From positions 2,728,001 through 2,792,000 of the forward strand of contig NOKP01000003.1 of NCBI GenBank assembly GCA_002682825.1: DNA of 64,000 nucleotides. The letters run 5' to 3'. Shown here one piece after another: positions 45,796 through 58,146 of this stretch. How positions within the stretch are numbered: position 1 is the stretch's first letter; each line of letters starts with the position of its first letter. Under the pieces are notes generated by a model. That model was given only the letters and a program-made list of their open reading frames with translations, was not told the DNA's origin and did not search any database. The translations under genes were made by a program, and so were the position numbers. The stretch is from Neonectria sp. B-13 (Eukaryota > Ascomycota > Sordariomycetes > Hypocreales > Nectriaceae).

Positions 45796-48700
45796 ATGAC
45801 GACCCCAATCCCCGAGTTGACCATGTCGCAACCATCGCCCGGTGTCGCCCTCCCCCCTCGCGGCATAAGGTCAAGGACGCAGAGCATGTCCAGCGACAGA
45901 CCTTCGACAATTGCCCTTAGCCTCATGTCGCCTCCATTATCAGTGTCACCTGAGGCGGCCTTCATTGCCGCCTCCGCTGCCTCACAGATTGTCACCAACG
46001 ACCACGACAGTCATGCGGAGACCTGGTACGATCAGCATGGCATCGAGCCTGCTGGCGAAACCGCCTTGGTATCGCAAGAAGCCCTCCTGCTTGTAAACAA
46101 CTTCCTTGACCAACTTCTTTTCAATTTTCTCTCGATTTCCCGAGCCACGACACTCTCCGCCTTGCGACCAGCCGTCGCCGAAGTCCTCAAGCCCAAGCTT
46201 GCCAAGGACGCCGTCAACAACGCCGACGAGGAACTGCGCGAGTACCTCGGTGAGGGTGACGAGGATGACTTTGTTCAACCCCAAGGCAGCGATCCTTCAC
46301 GCGACTGGGATCTCGAGCTGGTCTGGAAGCGCACGAGACTGCGATGCATGGTCTACTCGTCTCTGGGAGATATGGAAGAGGAAGACGAAGATTTACATAT
46401 GGAGCAGGAGAACCTCGAGATTGGCGCCGACGAGCAGACTTCAGCCCTCATCTCCCCTGCTGTGGCCATCTTCTTGACATCGGTTCTAGAATACATGGGC
46501 GAGCTCACCCTCACCGTCGCGGGACAGGCTGCATATCACAGGTTGCGAACCAAGTTCCAGAAAGAGATCAAGGATGGCTCCAAGAGCCCCACAGACATTT
46601 CCGAACGCATTGTCGTCGAAGACCTGGATATGGAGAGAGTGGCTCTCGACCGGACTCTTGGACGACTATGGAGGGGCTGGAAGAAGAGAATTCGCTCTCC
46701 AACATTTGATATGAGTGGCCGGCCCTTCTCAAGGTCATCCATGGGCCATATGAGGCGTGATAGTAGTCTCACCGAGCTGAACCGGACCCTCATGCATAGT
46801 GATGCCGAGAAGGATGCCAAGAATGGTGGGATAGAAGCCGAGGATCGTGGGCCCTCAGAGATTGCGTTGCCAATGGGCAACAATGATGTGGACGAGATCG
46901 AGGTCCCTGGCCTCGCATCTTACAGCGACGATGAGGATGAAGGAGACGACGAGGAAGACACTACAAGCGGAAATCGGCCTAAGAGCTTACTGATTCTCCC
47001 CTTTGGAGCTACCAATGGCCTCCCGACCCCGATCCTGTCACAGCCAAACACGCCCGACTTCGCGGGCCGCAAGAGATCCAACTCTCTCCCTACCCCTGGC
47101 ACCTCACCATACCGCCCAGCAATTAAACGATCCAAAGACTCGGCAACGGCGGAGACTAGCGCGGTCACCGAAGGACAAGACGTCAAGAAGGTTGCCAAAG
47201 AGGACCAAGCAATCGACGAGACCAAGCCTGTTGAGCAATCAACGCCAGCGGAGGAGCCAACAACCAAGAGCTCTGCATCGAAAAGACTGTCAAAGATTGT
47301 CACAGATCCGTCGGCGGCTGCAGCTTTCCGTAACCGATCCCGACGAGACACTGGGGAGGAAGGCGAGGGAAAGGTGGGATATGAGAAGGCTGAAATTCTT
47401 ACTTCTGCCAGAATATCAGTCTCTGGGAGTGCATCGCCTGCGCTCTCCGACTCTGTAGGCCCGTTCTCTATGAAGAGGTCCAACAGCGTACACTCCGCCC
47501 GCATCATTGATGTCACCGGGCCTAAGAGCCCCAGTGGCTCTAGCTCGCCGTCCGTGGACAACACCGATCGAGTTCGCCCTGTCAGCGTCAGCCTTTCTGC
47601 TCGCAGCAGCAATCAATCGTACAAGTCCAGCCCGGAGGAGCAACCGATGCCCAAATCCTGGGGGACGCTTCCCCGCTCGGTGGTCACAGGTTCGAAGAGC
47701 CGGTCTCCAGTTGATAGAATGAGGGGATCCATTTCCAACGCTGCTACCATCTCTGAGTCTGATGAGGAGACTGAACGCGAGTTCCCCAAGGACCAGAACA
47801 CGGGAAAGAATGCCGCCTTCCAATCTTCCCCCCTCACGCATTCTATACCGGAGAGCCCTCCCGCTGGGCGCAAGAGGCCGCAGCCTCTTGTTGGGCTGCC
47901 TGCCCAGCCTCACCCGTCGTCCCACCGGAAAACCTCATCTAGTACAAAGGTGACGATTATGCGTGCCCCAAGTGCGCCGTCACCTCTGCTCGAAGACAGA
48001 CCGGCGGAGATCTCTCTAAAGACGGGCAGTAATGGCACCTGGCAAGGATCCCGCGACAAGACACCGACCTCCCCCACCCACAGCATCGGAATGGTCTCTA
48101 TTGAACGATCCAAGACGAGGGATGACGAGGAGGAGGCTGGCGTGAGCTCGTCTGCTCCTCGACCTATCCACACCTCCGGCTCCTCTGCCTCGTCAGGCAC
48201 GAGCCGTCTGAAGGCTGTTCGGACGTCTGAAGAGAATGCCTCGCGCTCTGAGAATGTTGCCCGCAACTTCGAGGAGCTGATCCACAGCAACCAGACCATT
48301 ACCTACACGCTGACACCCGAGAACATGCGTGACATTGATGTGAGTTTACCAAAAAGTTCGTCCTCCTAGCAATGTGCTAACCAAGGCAGCTTAAACGATC
48401 TCTGGATCAGTCTATTGCCCCGAAGGGATCTTGGAAGACCGATGACGCTCGAAATCACAACCGATCTCGTTCTTCATCGGCCGCCACCGAGGTCAAGTCA
48501 TACCACCGTGCTACCGGCCCGGGCGATGACAAGTCCAAGGGAGTCCCAAACTCTCCTGTCACGCCCTCGGCGAAGTCGGCACGCAGCATTACAGCGGCTC
48601 GAGAGGCACGGGTTCCTAGTGAATCTACGGCAGATTTTGCAGATTTCATCAAGTCGACGGGTCCCGCGGGAGGACAGAACCGACCTTCGCCTCTTCGGAG

Positions 48701-49742
48701 CAACCCACCCAGCGCATCGTCGCCAGCCCACGTCAATGCCAGCCCCAGCGCTGATGCTCGTCGCGTGTCTTCCACCAGCAACCGGAATCGCTATATGCCC
48801 CGAGAGGCTGTCGCAGAGGGCCGGACGGGCAACTCGGACTTGATTGATTTTATCCGACAGGGCCCTCCTGGTCCCTCCAACAACCGCATCCCGCGCACTG
48901 TTGCTCCCTTCCGGGATACACTGGACTCGGATGAGATGTCAGGCGCTGCTGGTGGCAAGGCTGTTGACGCCAATATCCCCGATATTCGATATAGCCAAGC
49001 CTCCACGCATGCCACCGATACATCCATGCCCTCCATTCACTCCTCGGTCAACTCGCATACGGCTCTCCTGAAGAACAAGGGTGGATCTACGCCGGCTAGC
49101 AAGATGTTTGAAGACGAGGACATGATGCCGAAGCGCAAGACGAGGCGTGTCAAGGATCCCTACGCGATTGACTTTAGTGATGACGACGAGGATGACGACT
49201 TCGTCTCGACTCCTAAAGCCCCGGCCAAGAAGGAGGAGAGTCTGGCAGATTTCCTGAGAAACTACGACCCGCCACCGGAGCCCGTCACCCAACCCATCGT
49301 GCAAAAGATGCCCAAGAAGAAAGCCAGCGCGCCCAGCCTTATGGGCAGGTTCACGCGCAGCAGCAGCAACTCCAACTCTGGCGGCGCCCCTCAATCGCAA
49401 CTCCTGGGCTCGGCAAGGTCCCTTAGCAGCCGAAACGGAGCCAAGGGCCACACTCCTATCAACGTCAACGTCCCGTCTGGCTACGACAAATATGGGCAGA
49501 TTGAAAAGCCTGCTGCTCGACCTCCTCCCCCTGCTAAGGGTGGCTCAATGGGCCGTGTTCCGATGAAGCGGTTCGAACCTCGAGAGGCTGTGTCAGACGT
49601 TGGCCGCACGTCGGACCTGGCTGCCTTCCTTCGCAATTCGGAGCCTCCCCCAGAGCCCGTTGCGCCGCCGCCTCCCCGGCAAGAGGAAGCAAGCACTTTA
49701 TCTAAGATGTTTGGCCGCCGAAAGAAGCCCTCAATGGCTTAA
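45796..49742 (+). CDS. large Ser-rich low-complexity protein with histone-fold-like N-terminus
   Basis: Two exons, 45796-48339 and 48390-49742, joined over a 50-nt GTGAGT...GCTAAC...CAG intron, give 1298 residues. I believe similar fungal proteins are sometimes labelled Flo11-like, but no signal peptide or cell-wall anchor is seen, so that name seems unsupported. N-terminal 60-270 is mostly ordered: SQEALLLVNNFLDQLLFNFL, a DEELREYLGEG segment and SPAVAIFLTSVLEYMGELTL, the last two resembling histone H2A helices. The middle is acidic/Ser/Pro-rich disorder with many SP and RxxS sites. Conserved-looking block TYTLTPENMRDID sits at the intron. The C-terminal third has four copies of a (S/A)DLxxFLRxxxPPPEP-like motif (about 929, 998, 1133, 1258). 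Likely nuclear or scaffold role; inference only. Confidence 0.88.
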
Positions 49743-50690
49743 AGAGCCCATGTTTACGACCCGATCTAGCACTTGCAGGCAACTCAGCTGCCGCTTCGAC
49801 GACGATCTATTCCGCTTACGAGCTCATGTACTTAATAATTGGTTTTCCAACTGCAGATATTCTAGTTATGGCCTGGGGCCAAGTCGAGGCTTCTTGACCA
49901 CGACCCCCTTCCTCATCCTTTTCTTAGGCAGTTCATTTGGACTGCCCCCTGTTGTATTTCGATACCGCCGGCCCGGGCTGCTGATATCCCCACGAGGGGC
50001 TTTTGATATCTACTTGACCTTTGGGTTTTCACTATTTTGCTTTGTTTCATTGCTTGGATGGGCATCATACTTGGGGTTTTTGCGAGGATGGTGGGTCTAG
50101 CACCTGCGGAGGAGCAGTCAAAAGGAGAGGAGAGAGAGAGAAGAGAGAATCTAGAGCAAACATCGGCAGCGTGAGGGACGACCGACGTTGTGCATATTCT
50201 GGCTACGGGCGGATGAAGGAAGTGTGTTGGTGGAAAACATAGTGTATTCGATGATTGAACTCGTTTGTCTTGGACCCTGTTCGCCATGAAGCTGTGTCTG
50301 TGTTTATCACAGCCGGGGGAAGTGCATGTTGGTAACGAACTAGTCCTGTTCTATTTGTATCGAAGCGAGTGATACCTGCAGGCTGCGATCTGGTAGAGCG
50401 AGAGGAGTCAATAACCCCTGACAACTAACGGCCGCAAGCGACCAAATCGGACATCAACCCCGAGGGGCATCCATCCAGAACCAACCCGGTCAGTGTTACC
50501 CAGCCTAAGACTAAAGGCTAACCATCCCCAGATGGGTTGCTCAACCCTGACTGAGCGCCAGGATAAAAGCACGCAGTCCCGGGTCACGCATCAGAGCCAA
50601 CTGGGCAGGTGGTCAGCGATTTGACAAAAAAGAAACAATGTGCGACACTTCCTCCGCCGTGGCCGTGAGCCGCACCGCACTCATCGCACC
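49743..50690. other. intergenic
   Basis: 3' flank of the large gene and promoter of the next. Repeated purine GAGAGAGAGAAGAG near 50130. No gene supported. Confidence 0.45.
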
Positions 50691-51339
50691 ATGCAGCTCG
50701 TAGCCGTAGCCGTGGCCGCAATAGCCTCCGCCGCGACGGCGACGTCAACCCTCGGCCTGGCGAGCAGCCGCCTCACGCGCGGCGACACGATCCACCTGCG
50801 CTGGACGGGCGTCTCCGAGGAGCACTACCCGCTGGCGCTGCAGGCGCGCTTCTTCAACGACACCGACGATGGCGTCTTCTCCATCCGGACCACAATCGCG
50901 AGTGAGCGCCCCGACGAAGTCGACGGGGAGGATGTAATTGCTGACGAACGAAACTGTAGGCGGGTTGACACAGGATCGCTTTGAATGGGAGGACGTGCCG
51001 GCGCCGCTGGACCACGTCCCTGGCGCGAGGTACGAGCTTGTGCTCGTGCCAGAGGGGGAGAGCGGGCCGCGAGTTGGTTACGAGGGGCTTTTCCGTGTGG
51101 TTGAAGACGATGATGCAGACGAGACAGTCGACGATGTATCAGAAACCGGTTCATCAAGAGGCGACGCGCCAAACCCCGGAGAAGAACAGGATGATGGCAG
51201 GCATGATACTCGAAAAGTCGCTGTCGGCGCTGGCGTGGGCTTGGGAGTAGGCTTACCGCTTGCGCTGGGCTTGGCGTGGCTGCTGAAGAAGAGGAGGAAG
51301 CATACGGTGGGAAGAAGGAAGAGAGAGATGGAAGAGTGA
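50691..51339 (+). CDS. secretory-pathway type I membrane protein, KRE9/KNH1-like lumenal domain
   Basis: Two exons, 50691-50901 and 50960-51339, joined over a 58-nt intron with CTGAC branch, give 196 residues. Residues 1-18 (MQLVAVAVAAIASAATAT) form a signal peptide. The following ~100 residues have a short beta-rich pattern (DTIHLRWTGV, YPLALQARFF, RYELVLVPE) resembling the Ser-Thr-rich GPI/KRE9-type extracellular domain. Then an acidic Asp/Glu linker, a Gly/Leu-rich membrane helix (about 155-180, VAVGAGVGLGVGLPLALGLAWLL) and a Lys/Arg tail facing the cytosol. An upstream in-frame ATG at 50640 was not used because it would bury the signal peptide. Function unknown; cell-surface or ER sensor/adhesion are possible. 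Confidence 0.75.
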
Positions 51340-52040
51340 TTGCTTCGGCACAACTGTCAAGTCACCTCACGTGCGTCAAGCACAGGAAAAAGCAGAGTGT
51401 TGCTAGGGACAAGAAATCTTTTTGCTAATATCATGAACAAGTATATGCCGAAAAACAAGTAAATATGTTTAAAACTAAAGACTTACATTTCAACCTTCCT
51501 ACTCATTGCGGGAACGAGTTTCTCCATATTACTAAATTAGAGCTACCATTCGACCTCGATGCTTTGAATCGCCCCGATTTCATGCCCCATCTACATCCTC
51601 TTACAACCCATAGACTCAACTTCCAGTAAGGCGAAGGAAACGATCTCGATAATGAACTCACACCTAATAGAGAAAAGGTTGGCTCGCAAGTTGAGACTCG
51701 CCTGTGACTATTTCTAAGGAGTAGAAGACTTGAAGCGCCTGCGGCTTGTTTATTTACCTAACATTCTATCACCAACTTCATGGATGGGAGCAAGCTTGGC
51801 TTACATCAACGACAGTATTTTTGCCTGCTGAAGCGCGAGGAGACGGAGCAACTCCAATAACATCGATCACCGAACACCAATATCACGAATCGTAAGACAC
51901 AGTACAAAGGTACTTGAATAAACTATCTGGGTTGCAGTCTCGTCTGCCTTCCTTCCGTGCCATGTTTTAGGGTATCATCGTTGTCATCGTCTTTGAGCCG
52001 TTACGGCATGCTTCTCTGCCGTCAATTCAAGGCAGAACAT
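51340..52040. other. convergent 3' flank region
   Basis: Between the membrane protein (+) and the CsbD-like protein (-). AT-richer; no gene supported. Confidence 0.45.
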
Positions 52041-52637
52041 TTAAACCCGGCGATCAGCCTCGGCCTTCTTCTGAAGATCGACTTCCACGCCACGCTGCTT
52101 AGTCTTGCCCTCGTCGTGGAGGTTGTTGTAACGGGCCTGGTCGGCCTTGTCGCCTGTGAGGCCAGCGACGGCGCTACCGACACGACCTTGGACGCGCTCA
52201 CCAATGCCAGAGCCGAGATCGCTGAGCTGGCCGCGAGCCTCTTGCTCCTGGCCCTCGAGGTTCTGCTGACGACCGGCGCTCTTCAGTGACTAAGTGGTTC
52301 TAAGTTAGCACACAATGTTTTATTGAACTGGAAGAGACAAGCTTACCTCATTGCCGATGAGACCACCGAGAGTCTCCTTGGCAGAGCCAGCAGTCTGGTT
52401 CCAGGAGCCCTCAGTACGCTTGGGGTCATCCTTGGCAACGCCAGAGGATGAGATGGCACCGCCGGGGACCTTGACGGCGGAGTGGGAGGCATCATGCTCG
52501 GCATCAGCCTTGTCCTTCTTGAGCTCGCCTTGAACCTTGTCGCCGGTGCTGCCAGTAATGCTGCCCAGGGCGCTCTGGAGGGTGCCAGAGGCAGAGTCGA
52601 CGTAGGACTTGAGAGTGGAGTCGTTGTTGGCAGACAT
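52041..52637 (-). CDS. CsbD-like / mismatch and cruciform DNA recognition protein (Hmp1 type)
   Basis: Two exons, 52637-52347 and 52289-52041, spliced over a 57-nt intron with GCTAAC branch, give 179 residues. The protein is small, hydrophilic, Gly/Ala/Lys/Asp-rich and has two CsbD-like repeat units: SYVDSASGTLQSALGSITGSTGDKVQGELKKDKADAEHD in the first half and GIGERVQGRVGSAVAGLTGDKADQARYNNLHDEGK in the second, like the Ustilago Hmp1 protein described as binding mispaired and cruciform DNA. CsbD-type proteins are general stress proteins in bacteria. Likely disordered and stress-related; DNA binding is inferred from the name-giving relative. Reading straight through the donor would end in VSLSLPVQ, so the splice is required for the second repeat. 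Confidence 0.88.
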
Positions 52638-53802
52638 GATGGATGGTTTGAATTGATTGATGAGGAAAAGTGTTGGTTTCAGGTGGTGTCTTGAGGTGTA
52701 GATGGTTTGAATGGTTGTGTGAGTTGTGGTAGGAAAGTCTTGGTAGAGGTGGGAGTAGACAACTTTATACCCATTAACGAGGCATGCCTGACAAGGCAGG
52801 AACGCGCAAGATGCAATCGCGACAGGACTTTTGGAACCATGACGAAAGGTCTAATGATGTCATACTGTCCCACGAGGTCCATCGAGAAGCTCCCGCCGGG
52901 AGGGTTCGCGACTTTGCGTGGGTGGTGGGGTGTGTGGCGTGCGGAAGGCTTCGATGACGTCAACATATTTCTTGCGCGCTCTTGCAGCGGGTAAAGGTCA
53001 GCCTCAAACGGCTCACCAGGCGTGCGGTTTCAGGCTCAAAATACACGTGCTAGCCGGCTGAACTTGCCGACGAAGTGGTTTGCAGCGGGGAGGCAACGTA
53101 ATGGAAACCAACTGCCTTGATTGACACTGCAGATGTACGGATTCGGAGGTCGAGGGTCCTACAGTACCACGGGATACAACGACCGGCACGCATGCTCGAT
53201 AGCTCCGTTACGCAACCACGTTGAAGAAAAAGAACAATATCCATGCAACATCACGCAACATGAAGCAAGTTTGTCTTTGGCACATGTCTTATCTCACGTC
53301 TGGCCCAACTTGCTAAGAGTCCATGGCTATGGACGTGTTGGCGCATGTGACGGTGACTGCTCCTTGCTGATAGGTATTACATCAATATCACTTAAAAGGC
53401 GCCTTGAATCACTGCTAATGATGTGCGTGATGTGGTCGAAATGCCACAAAGTAATAGTCATGTCTCATTCTGTGTGCCGTCCATGGTGGACATTACCCGG
53501 TTTCTCGTCCACGCTTAGTGAATGAACAAAGCCCCAAGTGCTAGCTGCGTAGATACGGAAGACACCATGCGACTCTGAACCGAGCCCATGTCCCCGTGCA
53601 ACGGGTTCTTCATCCGTTGATCATCCTCGCAGCCCAAGAGAAAGTGGTATCTTGATATTACAGTGCTGTACAGACTCGACTGGGCCGCCCCCACAGTCGG
53701 TCGTTCCTCCGCTGACAATCCCCAACTCCATCTCCTAAAGCCATCGAACATCCCTAGGGAGTCCGACGGAGCATCGACACGGCCACAATTAGAACCTACT
53801 TC
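52638..53802. other. intergenic
   Basis: CsbD-like promoter and NFS1 3' flank; no gene supported. Confidence 0.45.
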
Positions 53803-55446
53803 TCAGTGCTGGCTCCACTGGATCGTGTTCAGGTCAACGCCCTCCTGCACCAGTTCCCACAAGGGGCTGAGCTCTCGCAGGAAGGTGACACGCTCTTGAA
53901 CTGCCTTCAGGACGTAATCAATCTCGGCCTCGGTGGTGAAACGGCCGATACCAAATCGGATACTGCTGTGGGCGCTCTCGTCGCTGTTTCCAAGTGCTCG
54001 CAGGACGTAGCTGGGCTCCAGCGAGGCAGAGGTGCAGGCACTGCCCGAGGACAGGGCAATGTCCTTGAGGGCCATGAGAAGCGACTCGCCTTCGACGTAG
54101 GCAAATGATACGTTGACGCAGCCGGGGTAGAAGGAGTCGGCAGCACCGTTCTGGGTAGTGTGCTCCATGGCGAGGAGGCCGTTGAGGAGGCGGTCCGAGA
54201 GGTACTTGATGCGCTTCGTATCGTACTATGCGTTGTTAGTGATAATGCTCAACGAGAGTGATTGGAAAATCGAGACGTACCTCCATCTCTTGCTTGGCAA
54301 TGCGACAAGCCTCGCCGAAGCCGGCAACCAGTGGGGGAGCGAGAGTTCCGCTTCGGAGACCTCGCTCCTGGCCACCACCGGTGATGAGAGGGTCGAGTCT
54401 GACTCTGGGCCGTCTTCGGACATAACAGGCGCCAATTCCCTTGGGGCCGTAGATTTTGTGTGATGAAATCGACATGAGGTCGATGTTCATGGCGTTGACA
54501 TCAAGGGGGATCTTGCCCACGGCCTGAGCGGCGTCGGTGTGAAAGAAGATCTTCCTCTCGCGGCAAAGCTTGCCGATTTCGGAGATGGGTTGGATCACAC
54601 CAATCTCGTTGTTGACAGCCATGACACTGACGAGAGCAGTCTCGGGTCGAATAGCCGCCTCAAGGTCTTCCATGCGGATGAGGCCGTTGGTCTGAACGGG
54701 GAGGTAGGTGACATCGAAGCCCTCGTCCTGAAGGTGGCGACAGCTGTCGAGGACGCACTTGTGTTCAGTCTGGGTGGTAATGATGTGCTTCTTCTTGCCG
54801 CCACGGCCGAAGAAACGGGCGACGCCCTTGATGCTCATATTGTTGCTCTCGGTTGCGCCGCTGGTGAAGATGATTTCCTTGGGGTCGGCGCCGATGAGGG
54901 CGGCGACGTGCTCGCGGGCCTCCTCGACGGCCTTCTCACTCTCCCAGCCATAGGAGTGCGTCCGGGAATGGGGGTTGCCGTAGATGCTAACGTAGAAGGG
55001 CATCATCGAATCGAGGACCCGTGGATCGACGGGAGTGGTGGCCTGCATGTCGAGGTAAATTGGTCGCTGGCCCTCCTCCATGACGGCGGCCTGCTTCAAT
55101 ACATCTACATCGGATAGGTTAGCCGAGATGCATCCAAAAGATGCCCGGACATGGGGGTAAGGAGAGGTCGTCACTCACCAGCCATCGGGCTGACCTTGAT
55201 ATTGGCATTGCCGGGAGCCTCCATGGAAGAAGGGGGCATGTCCATAAAGTCCTTCTTGTCGAGCTTGATAGCGGTCTCGACCTGTGCGTTGTCCCTCTTG
55301 GACTCGGACACATATCCGCGGCGTCCATTCTGACGACCGGCGACGACGGCGCGGGCTAGGCCTCGCAGAGGAGCGGCAGCGGCTCGCGGGCCGGAGCCCA
55401 GGCGGCCTGCCGACCTCAAGGCACACGATGCGATACTACTGGCCAT
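53803..55446 (-). CDS. nfs1: NFS1, mitochondrial cysteine desulfurase
   Basis: PLP enzyme that releases sulfur from cysteine to build Fe-S clusters on Isu in mitochondria and to thiolate tRNA. Exons 55446-55179, 55104-54281, 54225-53803 give 504 residues. Residues 1 to about 45 are Arg/Ala-rich without acidic residues, a mitochondrial presequence. Seen: [80 protein letters not shown] lysine K306 in [29 protein letters not shown], and the mobile loop with C428 in [21 protein letters not shown]. Both introns are GT-AG with TAAC branch points. Start: first ATG giving the targeting sequence. Confidence 0.97.
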
Positions 55447-56635
55447 GGTGGTGCAAAAGCTGATGGTTACATGGACAGACCCAGCGGGGAGCGGAGGGGA
55501 GGAGAGTTTTAGACGTAGTTGAGCTCGATGTCGAGAATTTGTCATTGTCCGTCGGCTCGGCCATCGGGGATAAGACCCTAGCAGATCCGGCACGGCTATT
55601 GGTTAGAAAGTTCGGCACCGGCACATGCACATCCATATTACTGACGAAGGGCGTCATGGAATAAGAGAGGCGAAAAGCGCGAAGGGAACGGGGAATTAAT
55701 TCAGCGACTCTTTTCAGAAGGAACGAATATTCGGTACTTAGCTAGGGTGTGATTTTGGAGATGCAGGATCACCGAAGACGGACTTCTTTTTCCTCTGGTG
55801 GCCAGATGCGGACATGCAGCAAGCAACTGGTCCTCCCCAGACTCCAGACTCCAGACTCCATACTCCCAGTTACCTACGGCTAGGCACGCTCTCCAGCCTG
55901 CAGTCGTACGGAGCAGGCGGCAGGTAATTCTTCGTGCTGCAATTACCAAGGTACCATTTATTCCCCAGTCCTTTCCTCGCTGCCTGGTCCCGTCCCTTAC
56001 GTGGCGGGCGGGGATGGATGGATTCGGTGCCGGCGTCCCCTGCTGCGAAGCACCCAGAAGCCCCGATGCCGCGATTCAGGACCCGGGCGGCGGCGGTACG
56101 TACTGTGCCTCCCTAAGCCCAGACCAGACAGTTCCCCAGCCTCACCTCACACCCCTACGGCGAATCCTGGGCCCTGCCGCAGCGAGCAGTGACGCAACCG
56201 GGCCCTGTGGCGGCTCCCCTGTGCGGTCTGTGGCCCTTCCGGTCAGTGGTGACGCAGTGTCTTGATGTTTGGCTGTCTTGGCTTTCCGTCGTCTCCGTGC
56301 AAGCCGGATTCCACCTGAGGACCGCGTAAAAAAAGGGCCTGCGCCACAACGTCGGCGCCATAATCACGGGTTGCTTTGGGCAGCGGCTGGGAGCTGAAGG
56401 AAGCGCAGTGGACTGGTGCACTGTGGGTAGTAGAGCACAGCCACGGCCAAGTCGTCACTGGTTGGCATATGCCTTAATTAAGGTTGATGCCCTCGTCCAA
56501 CCCGGCGGCCTCGCGACTTTGAGATCCCTCTATCTCGCACTCTCGCACTCCCTGTATCGACTCCCTCAACACCGCGTCCGCGTACACCCACGCGCGCTCC
56601 CCCGCTCCCCGTCTTTCTCCTTCCCCTCGCCCATC
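55447..56635. promoter_or_regulatory. divergent intergenic NFS1 / RVS167
   Basis: Promoters of both genes; three AGACTCC copies near 55838-55860; no gene supported. Confidence 0.4.
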
Positions 56636-58146
56636 ATGAGCTTCAAGGGCTTTCAGAAGACCGTCATCCGGGTAAGCCGTGTGCCCCTCACCTGGCTGGG
56701 TGGCGGATGTGGGTGCAGATCGCGCAAAACCACCCCGTCCTCCTCCCTGCCTTTGCGCCCAGTGACCAGCTACGGACTCGATGAACGCATGTACTGACGC
56801 ATCCGCTAGGCACCGCAATCAATCAAACAGAGGTTCAACATTGGCGAACAAACCAAAGACGCCGTCTACATCGATTCCGAGCGTCGCTTCCAGGAGCTCG
56901 AGACGGAAACAAAGAAACTCCACGATGAATCCAAAAAGTACTTTGAGGCCATCAATGGCATGCTCGCCCATCAGATCGAGTTCAGCAAGGCCATGACCGA
57001 AATCTACAAGCCCATCTCCGGCCGCGTGTCCGATCCAGACTCGATCGAGGTCCAGGGCAACCCCGAAGGCATCCGCGCATGCGAAGAATACGAGGCCGTC
57101 GTCAAGGAGCTGCAGGAAACCCTGGCTCCGGAGCTGGAAATGATAGAGACTCGGGTTATCCGCCCGGCTACTGAGCTGCTCGACGTTATCAAGGTGATAC
57201 GCAAAACGTCCCTCAAGCGGGAACACAAGAAGATCGACTACGATCGTTACCGCGCCAACCTCAAGAGACTGCAGGATAAGAAGGAACGTAGTGCCAAGGA
57301 TGAAAAGGCCATGTGGAAGGCCGAGGGCGAGGTCGAGCAGGCCACCCAGGACTTCAACTACTTCAACGACTTGCTGAAGGATGAGCTGCCCAAGCTGTTT
57401 GAGCTTGAGCGCCAGTTCATCCAGCCGCTCTTCCAGTCTTTCTACTACATGCAGCTCAACATCTTCTACACGCTACACGAGAAGATGCAGCACTGCGACA
57501 TTGGCTACTTTGACCTGTCGCTAGATATCGAGGAGGCCTTTAACCAGAAGCGTGGCGAGATCCAAGAAACAACAGAGGCCTTGTCAATCGTCCGTTTCAA
57601 AACGACAGGCCAACGGAGACCGGTAAAATACGTCCCTCGCCCTGCTCTGGAGGGCTCCAAGACCCAAGCCCTGCTCACCCAGGGCGAGGACGAGAAGGCG
57701 AGTGTTGCCCCCAGCATCGCCGCCCCAGCTCCCAGCGCCAAAGCGAGCGCCTACCAGGCCCAACCAACGGTCGCCGAGACGAATCCTCCTCCGCCGTATT
57801 CTCCCCCGACCGGAGCCAAAGCCGGCCTCGCTGCCATCGCCGCCAAGAAGTCGAAGCCACCGCCACCCAAGCCAAAGCCGAAGCCGACCCGCTTTAGCAC
57901 CGTCCCGGCACCTGAGATGGTCACGGCCCTGTACGACTATGCGGCGCAGGCCGAGGGTGACTTGAGCTTCCGAGCGGGCGACGTGATTGAGATTGTGACA
58001 AGAACGCAGAACGAGAACGAGTGGTGGCAGGGAAAGCTGCAGGGCAGGCAGGGCCAGTTCCCAGGTACGTGAAGGACATGTCCGATATATTTCGAAGTCG
58101 AGAACTAACAGTCTTTCCAGGAAATTATGTGCAGCTGAGCAGCTGA
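56636..58146 (+). CDS. rvs167: RVS167/amphiphysin-like BAR-SH3 protein
   Basis: Membrane-curving protein of endocytic vesicle scission, acting with Rvs161 and actin patch proteins. Three exons: 56636-56671 (36 nt), 56810-58064, 58121-58146; 438 residues. N-terminal MSFKGFQKTVIR is the amphipathic helix 0, followed by the BAR domain (to about 240), with APQSIKQRFNIGEQTKDAVY, FEAINGMLAHQIEFSKAM and basic KREHKKIDYDRYR. Next a Pro/Ala-rich linker with PPPPYSPP and PPPPKPKPKP, possible SH3 ligands for self or partners. The C-terminal SH3 starts MVTALYDYAAQAEGDLSFRAGD and ends, across the last intron, WWQGKL...GQFPGNYVQLSS. The intron inside the SH3 adds only eight codons; skipping it truncates the domain. 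Confidence 0.96.

Noticed and set aside
45796..49742. Flo11 adhesin label
   Set aside because: No signal peptide, no GPI signal and no PA14/Flo11 domain seen; content looks nuclear or cytosolic.
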